Below the pieces are notes generated by a model, which worked only from the letters and a program-made list of their open reading frames with translations, searched no databases and was not told the DNA's origin. From the NCBI GenBank assembly GCA_033439765.1, contig JAULSN010000012.1:248001-312000 (forward strand): 64,000 nucleotides of DNA, given 5' to 3'. Position numbers and translations under genes: made by a program. Shown in pieces: positions 1 through 10,415 of the stretch. The first letter of the stretch is position 1; every line of letters starts with the position of its first letter. This stretch comes from Lasiosphaeria ovina (Eukaryota; Ascomycota; Sordariomycetes; Sordariales; Lasiosphaeriaceae).

Positions 1-252
1 TAACTATGTTGAGTAAAGGAGAAGATCCACATGGCTGAAATATACCAGGTAAATAACACCGAAAGAAATACAGCTTCAAGGACAAGCCTCGTGCTACCTG
101 CTCGAGTGGTTTAGGTAGGCTACCTCACAACCTGACCACTGTCTCTCATAACCACTACCATCTCTCCCATCCGACCTCGCGATTCCCTGCCCAGTCCCAG
201 TTTTAAACCCCACGTTGCGCGCTGTGTGCCAAACAGTACGGGGTCTATATAT

Positions 253-1059
253 CTAGCAGAGATTGCTTGGGAACTGCCAAAGACGGAAGCGGATCTCTTC
301 GACTACGTAGCGAAGGTTCTCAGCTATCATGTCGTGCATCTCCACCAGCTTGTCTTCTAGTCTCGTGAGCGGGTGTTCCGATTCTCGCATTAGCCGCAGC
401 ATCAGAACCTCGAACTGCAACTGTGTCTGCAGCGGTACCGGCGGCCGTTCGGCATTGTCGGCGCTGTTGTCGTAGTGGTTGCTGTTGTCGGCTGTGGCTG
501 TTGCGTACATGGTTTCAGGGAGAGGCTGAGCTTGGAGAGGCTTCTGCGACGGCGGTAGAGCGGGCGAGGGCAGAGGCTGCAGGACGTCATCGTCTTCCAC
601 CGCCTGCGCCCTCTGGTTCAGCCTTTTCCGCAGCTGGCTGGCTGTGGCTCTTTTGATCCAGCCCTCTCGTTCTGGGTGGGAACTCGATGCCGAACACTGC
701 AGCGAGCCGGTGCTGTCTGGACGTATCGCCGGGACGGGTGTGTGTGGTTTGCTGTTGGGCTCAGACGCCACGGCTTCCGCTGCCTCTGGCTGTCCGCTTC
801 TTACTTCTTTGGCTGCTTCTTCGTAGTACCCCAAGATTTCCTCATAATCCGACATCGGGCTATCTGCCCTGTCCAATCCAGCCACGTCGCTGTTCCAATT
901 AACCTCGTCCGCGCTGGACGTTCCGGGGTGCGAGACGAAGATCATGTCTTGTTCTTCCGCTTCGGTCGCGTCAATGTTGACAAAATCCCTTAGGCGTGTC
1001 TCATAAACCTCGGAAACCGCTTTCCCGAGGGACTCTTGGTACTCTCCATTGGAGGCCAT
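253..1059 (-). CDS. hypothetical protein, acidic and proline-rich, 268 aa
   Basis: I do not recognise a family. One open frame begins with ATG at 1059 and ends with TAG at 253. The N-terminal 90 residues are rich in Asp/Glu, the middle (about 100-200) is Pro/Ser/Gln-rich low complexity, and the last 60 residues form an amphipathic, charged segment (LTRLEDKLVEMHDMIAENL) that looks like a helix or short coiled coil. No signal peptide, membrane segment or catalytic motif is seen. Composition and the conserved-looking helical C-terminus argue for a real gene. It could be a species-restricted regulatory or scaffold protein, but no function should be assigned. It lies downstream of DBP7 on the same strand, with 0.9 kb between them. 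Confidence 0.55.
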   Translation of the reverse strand: MASNGEYQESLGKAVSEVYETRLRDFVNIDATEAEEQDMIFVSHPGTSSADEVNWNSDVAGLDRADSPMSDYEEILGYYEEAAKEVRSGQPEAAEAVASEPNSKPHTPVPAIRPDSTGSLQCSASSSHPEREGWIKRATASQLRKRLNQRAQAVEDDDVLQPLPSPALPPSQKPLQAQPLPETMYATATADNSNHYDNSADNAERPPVPLQTQLQFEVLMLRLMRESEHPLTRLEDKLVEMHDMIAENLRYVVEEIRFRLWQFPSNLC

Positions 1060-1942
1060 TGTGCAATGAGTAGTTGCTCACTCAAGCAGATTGGAAAGAG
1101 GGACGAAAGATGATGGGCTGCTCTCTACGAAACGACTGTAGATTTAGGTGCCTGTGAAGGGAGTTGGGGGGAAATATGAAGGACCAAAGAAGAAATTGTT
1201 GTGCCAGAGGATGGGGGTTTTAAGCACGCCCTCTGGTTTTTTCCTGTTATACTTTTTTGCTGTAAAAACCTAGCTCGAGATTTCCGGACCTTTTCCATAC
1301 AGAATTCAGGGGAGGAAGTCAAGAATTGAAGTTTAATTACCTATCAAGAGGAAACAGAACTTTGGTTAGATCTCTCCTAGGCATTTCCAAATGTCCACCA
1401 ACCTGGTCACCGAAATAGTTAATTAAAGAAAGATAAGATGGTAAAAAGGAAGTTGCTTTTTGCCACCTATCAAATGGAAGATGATGCATCCCCAGCGGCC
1501 AACCGGTCGAAGATGGCTAGATCGTCCGGGCGGCTTGACGGAGCAGAGTACCTCGAACATGGCGAGAAAGGCGGCCTGCCAAATATTGACGACTTTGGCA
1601 GTTTCAACGTCAAATGAACATGGAACCTTTGGCGTTGTGAAGTCTCCCGAAACGGCCTTTTACCGGCTCTTAAGGAGATAACGGTAACCTTCATGCAAGC
1701 CATCAAAGTCTACGCTTCGTGGCGGCACCAAGATAGATAATATGGGAACTAGAATATAAAATACATGTGTTGGGTAATGGTAAGAGACATGGGGCATAGC
1801 ATCCGTACAAGAGTCTAGGCGAAAACACCTTATATGTCCTTTCTATATAATTATCTTAGGGGTATAATAATACGCAGATAACTCATCAGACAGCCAATAT
1901 AGATAGTAACCTTGGTACGCAGCAACTATCAGGCGTCCCTTC
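1060..1942. other. intergenic, no gene seen
   Basis: This 0.9 kb separates the hypothetical gene from the DBP7 stop. It is AT-richer than the genes, especially 1720-1930, and holds only short open frames without coding character. Confidence 0.6.
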
Positions 1943-4324
1943 TTACCCAATGTTGAACTCGCTCGCAGCATTCATGACTCCCATCATCTTCTCCCGCATC
2001 CTCCGAGCAGCCGTCTCGTCCACGACACCCAACCCATCGTCGTCCTTGTCGCCTGCGCCGCCTTTGCCAACTTTGCCACCCCCTGACTGCCTGCTTGTCG
2101 CTGCCGGCTTGCTCATGACACCCTTCTGCGCGGATGTCGTATGAGTTTGCCTGGCAACGCCTCCGCCGATGCCGCCCGGTGCCTCGCGAAGCCCAAAACT
2201 CTTTGCCATGTGGCCAAGATGTAGCTGAGTTATATCGAAGAATCCACGCTCGTCGCGCACGTGTGTTGCGTACGCACGTATATGGGATCGGAATGCTTGC
2301 CGGGCAGCGTCAAGTAGCGGGTTGTCCTGGGCCTTGATGTCGCGTCCTTTGTTTCCCTTGGCCCCCTTGGACTTAAGCCCACGGTCGGCACTCCCACCAC
2401 CAGGAGAAGTAGCAAGCAGCCGCTGCTCGAAATGGAGCTGCAAAGCTTCAGCCCGGGTGCTCCAAGTCTGCTTCTCGCTTTCGGCACTAGAGTCGGCTGA
2501 TGGGAGATTAACAGCCGTCGCAAGCCCCTTTTGGAGCATAGATTCGTACAGTTGGGGCGCCACGGGGTTCGCTGTGCCAAGAAGACTCGTGTACCCTTCT
2601 TCTGAGCCGGGAAGTAGAAAGAGTACTGCTCGTCCAGCGCGACCAGCTCGCGCAGTTCGGCCAATACGATGGACATGATCCGATATGGAAAAAGCAGGGT
2701 CGTATTCTACTACGAGGTCCACAGCCGGAACATCGAGGCCGCGGGACGAGATATCTGTGGTAATGAGAACGGCAGGCTCCTTGCAGACGGTGAAAGCGTT
2801 GAGGGTGGCCGTCCGAACGGGCTGCGCGAGGGAGCCGTGGAGCTTGTGGAGCACCACCTTCGGATTTGCTGGTGATGTGATGTAAGACGCCAGAGCGACA
2901 GTTGTTTCCGTGTGGGGATTTGGCTTTTCTGGCGGTGTGTCAGGTGTATCAGGTGTCGGGGCAGGGATTTCGGGAGCCGCTGTCGACTTCAATAGCGAAA
3001 AATGATAGTCGACAGAGTCGGCACATGAGATAAAGATGATGGCCTTGAAGACTGTGCCTCGTCTAGCAAATGTCGACTTCAACAGGGAAATCAGCGTGAC
3101 CAATCGTAGCTTGGCTGGCGTAATGATGCATTGTTGTTTAAGCTGAGCCGGGGCGGAGAAAGCGGCGTCGTTGCCAGTTTCGCTATCGTTGTCGAGCTCG
3201 GATTTTGACGCGGTAATGTGCGCCGCATCTTCTAGACTGATCTCGCCTAGTTTCTGAACATTCATCTTCATAGTGGCCGAGCAAAGAACAGTAATTCTCC
3301 GAGTAGGGAGAAGGCCATCTAGAACAACGCCCTCCGAGTTCTGCTTCAAGAGTGGAACCTCTCTGGTCTTTCCAATAATAGTTCGAATATCGTCCTCGAA
3401 GCCCATCTCCATCATCCGGTCACCTTCGTCCAGAACCAGCCACCGCACTGTGCCGACGTCGAGGACCTTGGTATTGTCTAAATGATCGGTCAACCGGCCC
3501 GGTGTTGCGATCAGGATGTTGACACCTTTCCTGATGCGCGCTTTTTCTGACTTCTTGCTCTCGCCTCCTATAACTGTGGTACAGACGAGCCACGGGGTAC
3601 AGCGGAGCACCTTCTCGGCCACCAGGGCGATTTGCTTGCAAAGTTCGCGGGTTGGCGCCAGGATAATGGCAAACAACCCCGAGTTCCTGTGCATCTGTAT
3701 GTCCTTAGAGGTGCCGTCTTCGTTGAGACTCAAAGCCATTATCCTATGGATAATGGGCAACAGGTAAGCCAGCGTCTTGCCGGAGCCCGTCTCGGCCTGC
3801 AGAAAGGCGTCGTGGTCCTCTTTGATCAGCAGCGGTATTGTGCTCTTCTGGATGGCGGTTGGGGCTTTCATGTCCAACTTTGTCGCCAGGTGTTGAGCGA
3901 CTCGCCTGGAGAGTCCCAGGGCGAGGAAATTCTCGGCTTCGTCTGTGAGTGGCGCATTGGAGGGTTGCGCAGGCTCGGTTTCCTCGGCTCTATGGTCGTC
4001 GAAGGCCGAAACGGCTGCTGGGTTGGACGTGAACAGACCAGAGGATATCTGCCCAGTCTTCATGGCATAGCTCGGTGGCTTGTCGTTCGCACTGTTGGCC
4101 TTGGGCACTTTGAAGCGCCGCCCCGGGACATCGTCGTCTGTTCTTGGCCGTTTTGTCGGTCTGTCGGCCTCGTCGTCAGCTGTCGGTGCTGCGACTTGAT
4201 GGTCTTTGTTGACCGTCTTCTGCGCTCGGACCCGATCTCTCCAACGGCCGCCCTTGAATTTGACCTGACTTGCCAGTGGCGCATCCCCGAGTTCGAAATT
4301 GAGCAGCAGGCCGTCGTCTGCCAT
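1943..4324 (-). CDS. DBP7: ATP-dependent RNA helicase DBP7 (DEAD-box, large-subunit biogenesis)
   Basis: Dbp7 is a nucleolar DEAD-box helicase needed for early assembly of the 60S ribosomal subunit. All helicase motifs are visible in order, counting from the second Met: Q-motif region near 155, AETGSGKT at about 177 (motif I), PTRELCKQ (Ia), TPGRL (Ib), VLDEGDRMMEMGF (II, the DEGD form used by Dbp7), CSATM (III), IIFIS (IV), TTDISSRGLDVP (V) and HRIGRTARAGR (VI). A basic C-terminal extension follows, ending in an acidic/Gly tail. An in-frame ATG at 4399 would add 25 residues, but the family begins MADDGLLLNFE, so 4324 is the better start (793 aa). No intron is needed. It is unrelated in function to the MFS gene upstream. 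Confidence 0.95.
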   Translation of the reverse strand: MADDGLLLNFELGDAPLASQVKFKGGRWRDRVRAQKTVNKDHQVAAPTADDEADRPTKRPRTDDDVPGRRFKVPKANSANDKPPSYAMKTGQISSGLFTSNPAAVSAFDDHRAEETEPAQPSNAPLTDEAENFLALGLSRRVAQHLATKLDMKAPTAIQKSTIPLLIKEDHDAFLQAETGSGKTLAYLLPIIHRIMALSLNEDGTSKDIQMHRNSGLFAIILAPTRELCKQIALVAEKVLRCTPWLVCTTVIGGESKKSEKARIRKGVNILIATPGRLTDHLDNTKVLDVGTVRWLVLDEGDRMMEMGFEDDIRTIIGKTREVPLLKQNSEGVVLDGLLPTRRITVLCSATMKMNVQKLGEISLEDAAHITASKSELDNDSETGNDAAFSAPAQLKQQCIITPAKLRLVTLISLLKSTFARRGTVFKAIIFISCADSVDYHFSLLKSTAAPEIPAPTPDTPDTPPEKPNPHTETTVALASYITSPANPKVVLHKLHGSLAQPVRTATLNAFTVCKEPAVLITTDISSRGLDVPAVDLVVEYDPAFSISDHVHRIGRTARAGRAGRAVLFLLPGSEEGYTSLLGTANPVAPQLYESMLQKGLATAVNLPSADSSAESEKQTWSTRAEALQLHFEQRLLATSPGGGSADRGLKSKGAKGNKGRDIKAQDNPLLDAARQAFRSHIRAYATHVRDERGFFDITQLHLGHMAKSFGLREAPGGIGGGVARQTHTTSAQKGVMSKPAATSRQSGGGKVGKGGAGDKDDDGLGVVDETAARRMREKMMGVMNAASEFNIG

Positions 4325-4399
4325 GGTCGCGAAGTTTTGTACTGTGTACTGGGGCTGCTGTTTCTGGAAATTCCTGGCAGAAAAAAAGTTCAATGCCAA

Positions 4400-4837
4400 G
4401 AGAGCCCCGCGAAAGGGCTGATGGTTTAACGTTAGCGTTCAGTGGGTCAACCTGGACCAAACTCATGGCGACTGACCACGCTAGGCTTAAAGCGCTCACC
4501 GCCTGCTGTACTCCGTATGTACATGTACAACCAACTTTCGTCTTTTACAGCGATCAGGACGCGAGTGAAAAAGCACTAAACGTCGTCTAACTAAAGCTGG
4601 AGTTTTGTATTCGACCTAGGCACCTACCTTGAGGTAGTATTTGCACAAAATGCGTCGGTTACAGGCGCAAGACTTTCATTATATTATACATTCGTATATT
4701 GTATTATTACAGAAAAAGCAAAAGGATCAAAGACAAGAAAGAGAAGTCCCGCTTTTACAAAAATCGCTGCATTTGCTGTGCGTTCCCAATGACCCCGTTT
4801 TTGCTCGCTCCTTCTAGTTCATGCACATTTTTACAAC
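4400..4837. other. intergenic, DBP7 leader and MFS 3' flank
   Basis: This 0.4 kb holds the DBP7 leader and the 3' flank of the MFS gene. It contains the word ACTCCGTA near 4507 and ACCTAGG near 4615, both of which recur between genes in this window. No gene is seen. Confidence 0.5.
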
Positions 4838-6674
4838 TCACCTCCCGTCGCCTGCATTCCTACCAGGGTTCCTATTCCTCACGCGCGGCACCGTATCTCT
4901 TGTGGAAGTAGGAGCTCCCACTTGAGCGATACTTGCGTGAGGGTATTCCTCGCTCAGAAGCCTCGACACTCGTCGCCGTGGGTGGCCAGGAGCCTCATCC
5001 GTCGACGTAGATGCCAGGCTCTCGGCAAACGGAGAGCGTTTGCGGAGCGCCGGGCCGTAGTAGTAAATCGTATAGACGGCACATACCAGCACAAGCGAGA
5101 TGGCGAATAGAATAGTGCTGGCAATTTCCAAGTGTCGCGCACCCCCGATATTGGTATAGAATGGCGTGGCTGGTACTGTCAAGACACCAGCCAAGAAGTC
5201 ACGAGACCAGCCGTTCCCACCTGTGGCAGACGCCGAGTATGGTCCATAAGCGCATATCATATACTTCAAATTGTCTGGTAAGCCTCGTGGAAGGGATAGG
5301 AAGCCGAACGGATGCACTTACGTCAATAGTGGCCATATAAATGGAGTAATTCGCTATGCCTATGATGGCAGATCCAACCATGGTGCCAATCCAGTGGATT
5401 GGGGGCCCTCCAGAGGTCCAAGCAAAGATTATGAGACCAATTGGCAGGCATGGCGCTGTAAACAAGAGCCACCACAGACGTGACTCATACTGGGCATGGT
5501 CGTTGTCTGGGTTCCGCTCGCGCTGAGCTTTGTTTCGACGGATGGCGGGAATAAACGAGATCCAGGCGATCACGTAGCCCAAACCGATAGGGATGAAAGA
5601 CAACCCAATCTGCACCGAAGAAAACCCCCATTGCTTGTAAACGAGAGCAAAACTTTGTATTTGCATGAATATCAAAGCGTCTGAAAAGCCCGAGAGAAGT
5701 GAGAGGGCCAACACAATCGGTTCTGTCAAGAACATCCGAAAGGGGCGAATCCAAGTCCACAAGAGCTCCTTGAAGGTGAACCGCTTGAAGAATGGCTCTA
5801 GTTCGTCGGGGCCGTAGATATTAGCGGACTGTCCCGACTTGCGCCGCTTCTTTGCGATTCTGTCCAGCAAGATGGTCGTCCTGGTCTCTGGGACTAACAG
5901 CAGATGCACGATCTGTGCAAACCCGCCGAAAATGAGTTGTATCCATATAGCCCACCTCCAGTCGAGGTACGCTTCGACAAAGCCGCCAATAATTGGCCCG
6001 AGGATGGATCCGCCAACGGACGAAAAGACGATGTAAGCAACTGCGTACTGCTGCTCGTTGGCTTCAAAGATGTCGGCGATCATACCCAGGGTAACGCTTC
6101 CGCCAGCCGAAGACAGACCTCCAAGGGCGCGGCCCACAAGCAATGTGGCAAAGTTTGGCGCCAAGGCAACGGGAATACACCATATGTTTACCAGGCCAAG
6201 AGACATTTGAAGGACTGGTTTGCGACCAAATTCCTCGGACCATGGCGCCCACAGCTCGCACCCAAAAGCATAGGTGATGAGGAAGATGGCAGCCCCGACA
6301 CGGGCAGCCTGCTCACTGACACCAAACTCTGCGGAGATTCCGGCGAGACCGTTCGAGTATAGCGACGTGTTGAAGTTCATCGATGTCTGCACAATGAAGA
6401 TGACGCTGAGTATCGTCCACTTCTTCCACGTTGGAAAGGAAAAGCCGAGTTCGTCGTACGCATCCTCCTCCTTTAGTTCGATCCTGTCGGCTTCCCCACT
6501 TTCATTTTCCTTCACCAGTTCTTGGTTAGATGATGCTGGTAAGTCAGGCGGTGCCGGCTCCTCATGGAATGCTCCAGGCGCCTCACCCAAGCCATTCTGG
6601 ACATTTTTGTGCCTCAATCCTTCGGTTTCCGAATTTGTCGACTCTGGGTCGCCGGTGCCGGTTGGTCGAAACAT
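4838..6674 (-). CDS. MFS transporter, DHA1/polyamine-drug exporter type
   Basis: A 592-residue major facilitator superfamily permease, probably a plasma-membrane proton antiporter exporting drugs, polyamines or metabolites. Exon 1 is 6674-5322 and exon 2 is 5263-4838, joined across a 58-nt intron (gtaagt...gaag) in phase 0. The join restores YMICAYGPYSASATGGNG, the C-terminal signature of the fungal Tpo/Flu1-like clade. The cytoplasmic N-terminal 90 residues are acidic. About twelve membrane segments follow, with motif A as WAPWSEEFGRKP between helices 2 and 3. The central loop is basic (RIAKKRRKSGQ) and the C-terminal tail is Arg/Ser-rich. The substrate cannot be told from sequence. It is transcribed away from the cytochrome b5 reductase gene, with 1.6 kb between the two starts. 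Confidence 0.9.
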
Positions 6675-6681
6675 GACGTCA
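6674..6681. promoter_or_regulatory. CRE-like palindrome TGACGTCA overlapping the MFS start
   Basis: A perfect TGACGTCA (the bZIP/CREB-ATF type site) overlaps the ATG of the MFS gene by one base and lies in its immediate 5' leader. A full 8-bp palindrome at this place is suggestive, but a single chance match is possible and the position is unusually close to the start codon. Confidence 0.25.
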
Positions 6682-8301
6682 CCTTCACATGGGGGTATTT
6701 GTGTCTATAAGCATACAAATCTCAGGGACAAATGCAACTCGTGAGCGAGGCGCCGTCGTGAACAGTCAATTGACAACGACACGACGGATGATAATGAGCG
6801 TAACTGCTAGACTTCAGCAGTCAAGACAGAAATGATATACACCGAGCTTTAAAAGGGTCGGCAACCTATCATGACGATGACAGTTATGGTCACTTGACAA
6901 CGTCGTCATGATCGGCTATGGGTCTTGCTAGAGCTAGTGTATGTACTGAGTACGCTTGGAGAGGACCCGCAACGGTCGGTTGGCTCGTCCTCGTACGCAA
7001 TTGAGGGAACTGAAGAGGCAATTTGCTGAATCATGCAACCTCATAAGCTTCACGTGTAGAAAGCCAAATAGGGGTTGGAACCTAGGTATTTCTTGTTAGG
7101 AGAGAGGGTAAATGGCCCGTTCACAGGCATCTCGAAGGCTGTCTTCTGTTCGTCATCTACCTCGGTGCCAGAGCCGGACCAGACTGTTTGTGTAGAACAT
7201 TGAAGATGAGACGGAGTGCAAATAATTACTGCGCATGCACATCTTCAGGGAAGAAAGACGTCTTGTTTGTTGCTTGGGAAATTGCGGGGACTCCTTGTCA
7301 GGTGGGTTGGGTTTGGACGAAAATTTGGGGGCGGCTCACCAATATGACTCCATACCCAGGTCGGGTTCAAAAAGACTGAAAACACAACGGTCGGTCCAAT
7401 GGCCGCTAGGTCCGGACCCACCCTGCGTAGTCGTAGTCGGTATCCGGAAATAGCAGCCACCGACTGTGGTCGCGTCTTGTCTCCACATTTTCCACACCAG
7501 TCAGGCACCCGCTGTTTGTGGCATAGTGCACTGACCAAGTTCTCGGGTGCCTGGCCCAGCGATGTCCGGCCGGCTAGCGTCGCTTCGACTTCGCGTCCGA
7601 GTGATTCGATTATCCGCGCGCTGGGTTGGTTTGAGAATTGAGACAACCGAAAGCACCGTGCCTCGCCACTCCGACTGCTCCCGCGCCTCAAGCTGTTGGT
7701 GGCAGCCGAGAGCATCATGCCATTTTATCGTGCCAACAGTCGGCGGCGGCCCTTTGATGCGCCGTCGTTGATCCAAATCTCTCGACTTAATTGCTGGGCC
7801 ACACTGTCGGCAACCTCTCATCCCTTGATGTTGAACGGAGAGCGCCTACCCGTCAGCCGCCGCCAAGCCCAGGCCGTCACAGCATAAAAACGACGGGTGT
7901 TGGACTTCCCCATAGACGAACTCCGGGCAACAGCAGCCGTGCAGATTGTAGAGAGACATTTTATCCGGACTCGATCCATTCAGCTGCGGTTGACAGTCAA
8001 GGTACTACTGTACTAGCCAGCGCCCCGTGTCAGCGCCAACGCCAGCGCCGGCGCCAGCACCAGCACCAGCACCGGTACCTGCGCCAGTACCAGTAACAAT
8101 ACCGGCAACTCAGCATCGGTGGTCCGGAGATCCACGGCGCAGTACCTCAGCCTCAGGTTGTGACTGGTGGTCCCCTTCCGAACAGTACTCTCTGTGGGGA
8201 GTACGGCGTGCGTGGCTTTGCGCAGGCGCCGTCGCTCGAGCAGCGTGTCTTGTCCTGACTTATTTAACCGAGTGCCCATTGTCTGATCTCGCGCCTCCAA
8301 T
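6682..8301. other. intergenic, divergent promoter region MFS / cytochrome b5 reductase
   Basis: This 1.6 kb lies between divergently transcribed genes. It contains overlapping open frames on both strands at 7.2-7.9 kb, none with coding character, and the short GCCAGC/ACCAGC minisatellite at 8031-8095. Confidence 0.5.
8031..8095. repeat. imperfect 6-bp minisatellite (GCCAGC/ACCAGC)n
   Basis: About ten degenerate copies of GCCAGC/ACCAGC/GCCAGT lie 200 bp upstream of the cytochrome b5 reductase start. They read through in several frames without forming a gene. Confidence 0.8.
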
Positions 8302-9345
8302 ATGCCTCCATCTGGGCCCTTTCCGCCATTTCTCCGCGCCAAACTCACCGCAAGCTCAATGTCTGGCACTCAAGTTGCTGTCGCTGCCGCCGTCGCAGGC
8401 GTCGGCGCCTATGCTTTGTACCTGCGCAAGTCCGCGAGCGCCAATGCAACCGACAAGCCCAGTCTGGCAAGCTTCGGCTTCCACAGTCTGCGACTCCACA
8501 GCACCGAGCTGGTCAGCCACAACGTCAAACGCCTGCGCTTCGAGCTCCCCAACTCGACCCAGCCAAGTGGGCTCTCGCTGACGTCGGCTCTTCTCACCAT
8601 CTCCATTCCCGCTGGTCGGTGGCTGCCCGTCCTCCGGCCATATACTCCCGTGAATTCCCTGGGTGCGCATGCTTTTCTTATTCCCAACCAACCCCCCCCC
8701 CCCCCCCCCCCCCCCGAGAGCTGTCCGATGATGGCAAGGGTTGTTATCGCCGTGTTACCGTGTTGGGGCTAACAGTGGGGGACCACCGCAGACGAGACCG
8801 GCTTCGTTGAGCTTATGGTGAAGCACTATCCCGGCGGGAAGCAGAGTTCTCACCTCCACTCGCTCAAGCCGGGCGACAGACTCACCGTCGCCCCCATCAA
8901 GGAACTTAGCTGGACACCAAATAAGCACCCGCACGTGGCCCTGATAGCCGGCGGCGCCGGCATCACGCCCATGTACCAGCTGACACAAGGCATCCTCAAC
9001 AACCCCGAGGACAAGACGCGCATCACGCTCGTCTGGGGAGTCAATACCGACTCGGAAATTTTCCTGGCTGAGCAGTTCGGTGCGCTGCAGAAGAAGTTCC
9101 CGGACCGCTTCAAGGCTATCTACGTTGTGGCCACGCCAGAATCTTCCTCTCCGCACCCCAAGGGATTCATCACCAAACAGATCCTCGAGGACGCCGGCTT
9201 GAGCGCGAGTTCGGAGAAGAACAAGGACATCAAAGTCCTCGTCTGCGGGCCGCCGCCTATGGAGAAGGCGCTGAAGGGAGCCAAGTCGAAACCGGGCGTC
9301 CTGACAGAACTGGGCTATTCTCCGGCTCAGATCTATAGTTTCTAG
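8302..9345 (+). CDS. NADH-cytochrome b5 reductase, MCR1-like
   Basis: A FAD flavoprotein that transfers electrons from NADH to cytochrome b5 or other acceptors. Two exons, 8302-8662 and 8792-9345, are joined in phase 1 across a 129-nt intron (gtgcgc...ccgcag). The join gives PVNSLDETGFVELMVKHYPGG as expected for the family, 304 aa in all. RPYTPV (about 114-119) is the FAD-binding RxY(S/T) motif, GGAGITPMYQL is the NAD-binding glycine loop and CGPPPM the C-terminal nucleotide motif. A hydrophobic stretch at about 22-42 (VAVAAAVAGVGAYALYL) is the membrane anchor, as in the mitochondrial outer-membrane enzyme Mcr1. A second ATG at 8359 would give a 285-aa form starting just before the anchor. 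The intron carries an uninterrupted run of 24 C. Confidence 0.9.
8692..8715. repeat. poly-C run of 24 inside the cytochrome b5 reductase intron
   Basis: Twenty-four consecutive C occupy the middle of the 129-nt intron at 8663-8791. The run ends about 75 nt before the acceptor. Confidence 0.95.
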
Positions 9346-10415
9346 TTTGCGTTAGCTTGCGTTGAGGAGCCTTTGGCTCTCTTGAGCCGCCTGCAGGTAA
9401 TTACAAATTCAGGCAGCTTAATGAAAATAGCCATTGGTACCCAAACTTTCAATATTGAATTGCGGTCGATATTGAATCACCAGACCCCCACCTTTCGATA
9501 CCTGCAAGGGATACCAGGTTGAGTAATCACTGCTCCGTGCGGAATGCAACCCAAAGATGGCGATTCTCTTGGAATAGGCAGTCATAACAAGCCACCATCT
9601 CGGGATGACATCAAGACGCCCAGCCAGGATACACGGACGGGCCCGGCGAGTATACTGATTATTCATCTCTGTTTGCATTTCCGAGTTTTGTGGGACAGTG
9701 CTTCGCAGGTTCCGCCAGTATGGGTTGCAACCACGATAAAAGCGCTCAATCATGATAAAAGGGCTCAAAAATGCGAGATGGCTTCAGCTTGCGCGTCCCT
9801 GCTTGGTCCATTTGGGGTTAGTTGCCTTATTGGTAGTAGTAGCGATTGCACCCCGGCTTGACAAATACCTCGGACTGGCAGTATAGGGCGGCAGATGCCA
9901 AAAAGGTCGGGTCTCGAGAAACCTATGTCTCGTTCAACTTCAAGCGCGCGAGTGCTGACGCGCGTGACACAGCGGGCCAGGACCTTTACTCAGCATCCCC
10001 TCCTCCCCTCCCCTGTCCCAATTTGATATGAGAATACGAACTGGTAGCTCATGACGGTTGATTTGCCAATATGTGGCTCAAAATGCCTTAGCTCTCGGCC
10101 CAATTAAACATGCATTGCAGCAGCATGTCTCAGACCTCCTCTTACACCACACCCACCCAGGGACTGCTACATCAGTCAGTAACTGGGCTTTGGAGGGATG
10201 GGATTGGCTCCAGCTCCGCAGAGGATTACCGGGAGCGGTGGAAGAATTTTCATTTGCATAGGTATATAAGATTCTAAGACTGGAACGTATTCCCAGGGAC
10301 ACAAAGTGAGTGGAGGTTGCAGACGAGTCAAGACAAGCCCGCAACACAAGTCTGAGCATTGTTGCTACCAAAAGGATCCAGCACTTGTCCAGCTCCTCTG
10401 CGAGTCTTAGCCACA
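9346..10415. other. intergenic, hydrolase promoter side
   Basis: This 1.1 kb holds no supported gene. The right end carries a TATA-like box (10263-10270) about 150 bp before the hydrolase ATG. Confidence 0.5.
10263..10270 (+). promoter_or_regulatory. TATA-like box TATATAAG upstream of the hydrolase
   Basis: TATATAAG lies 146 bp upstream of the hydrolase ATG at 10416. That distance fits a TATA-driven fungal promoter with a leader of roughly 100 nt. No other promoter element was identified. Confidence 0.4.

Noticed and set aside
3632..4429. A 265-codon plus-strand frame.
   Set aside because: Antisense to the conserved N-terminal half of DBP7; no independent coding features.
7245..7718. A 157-codon minus-strand frame between the MFS and reductase genes.
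   Set aside because: Arg/Ser/Pro-rich without recognisable structure; several competing frames on both strands.
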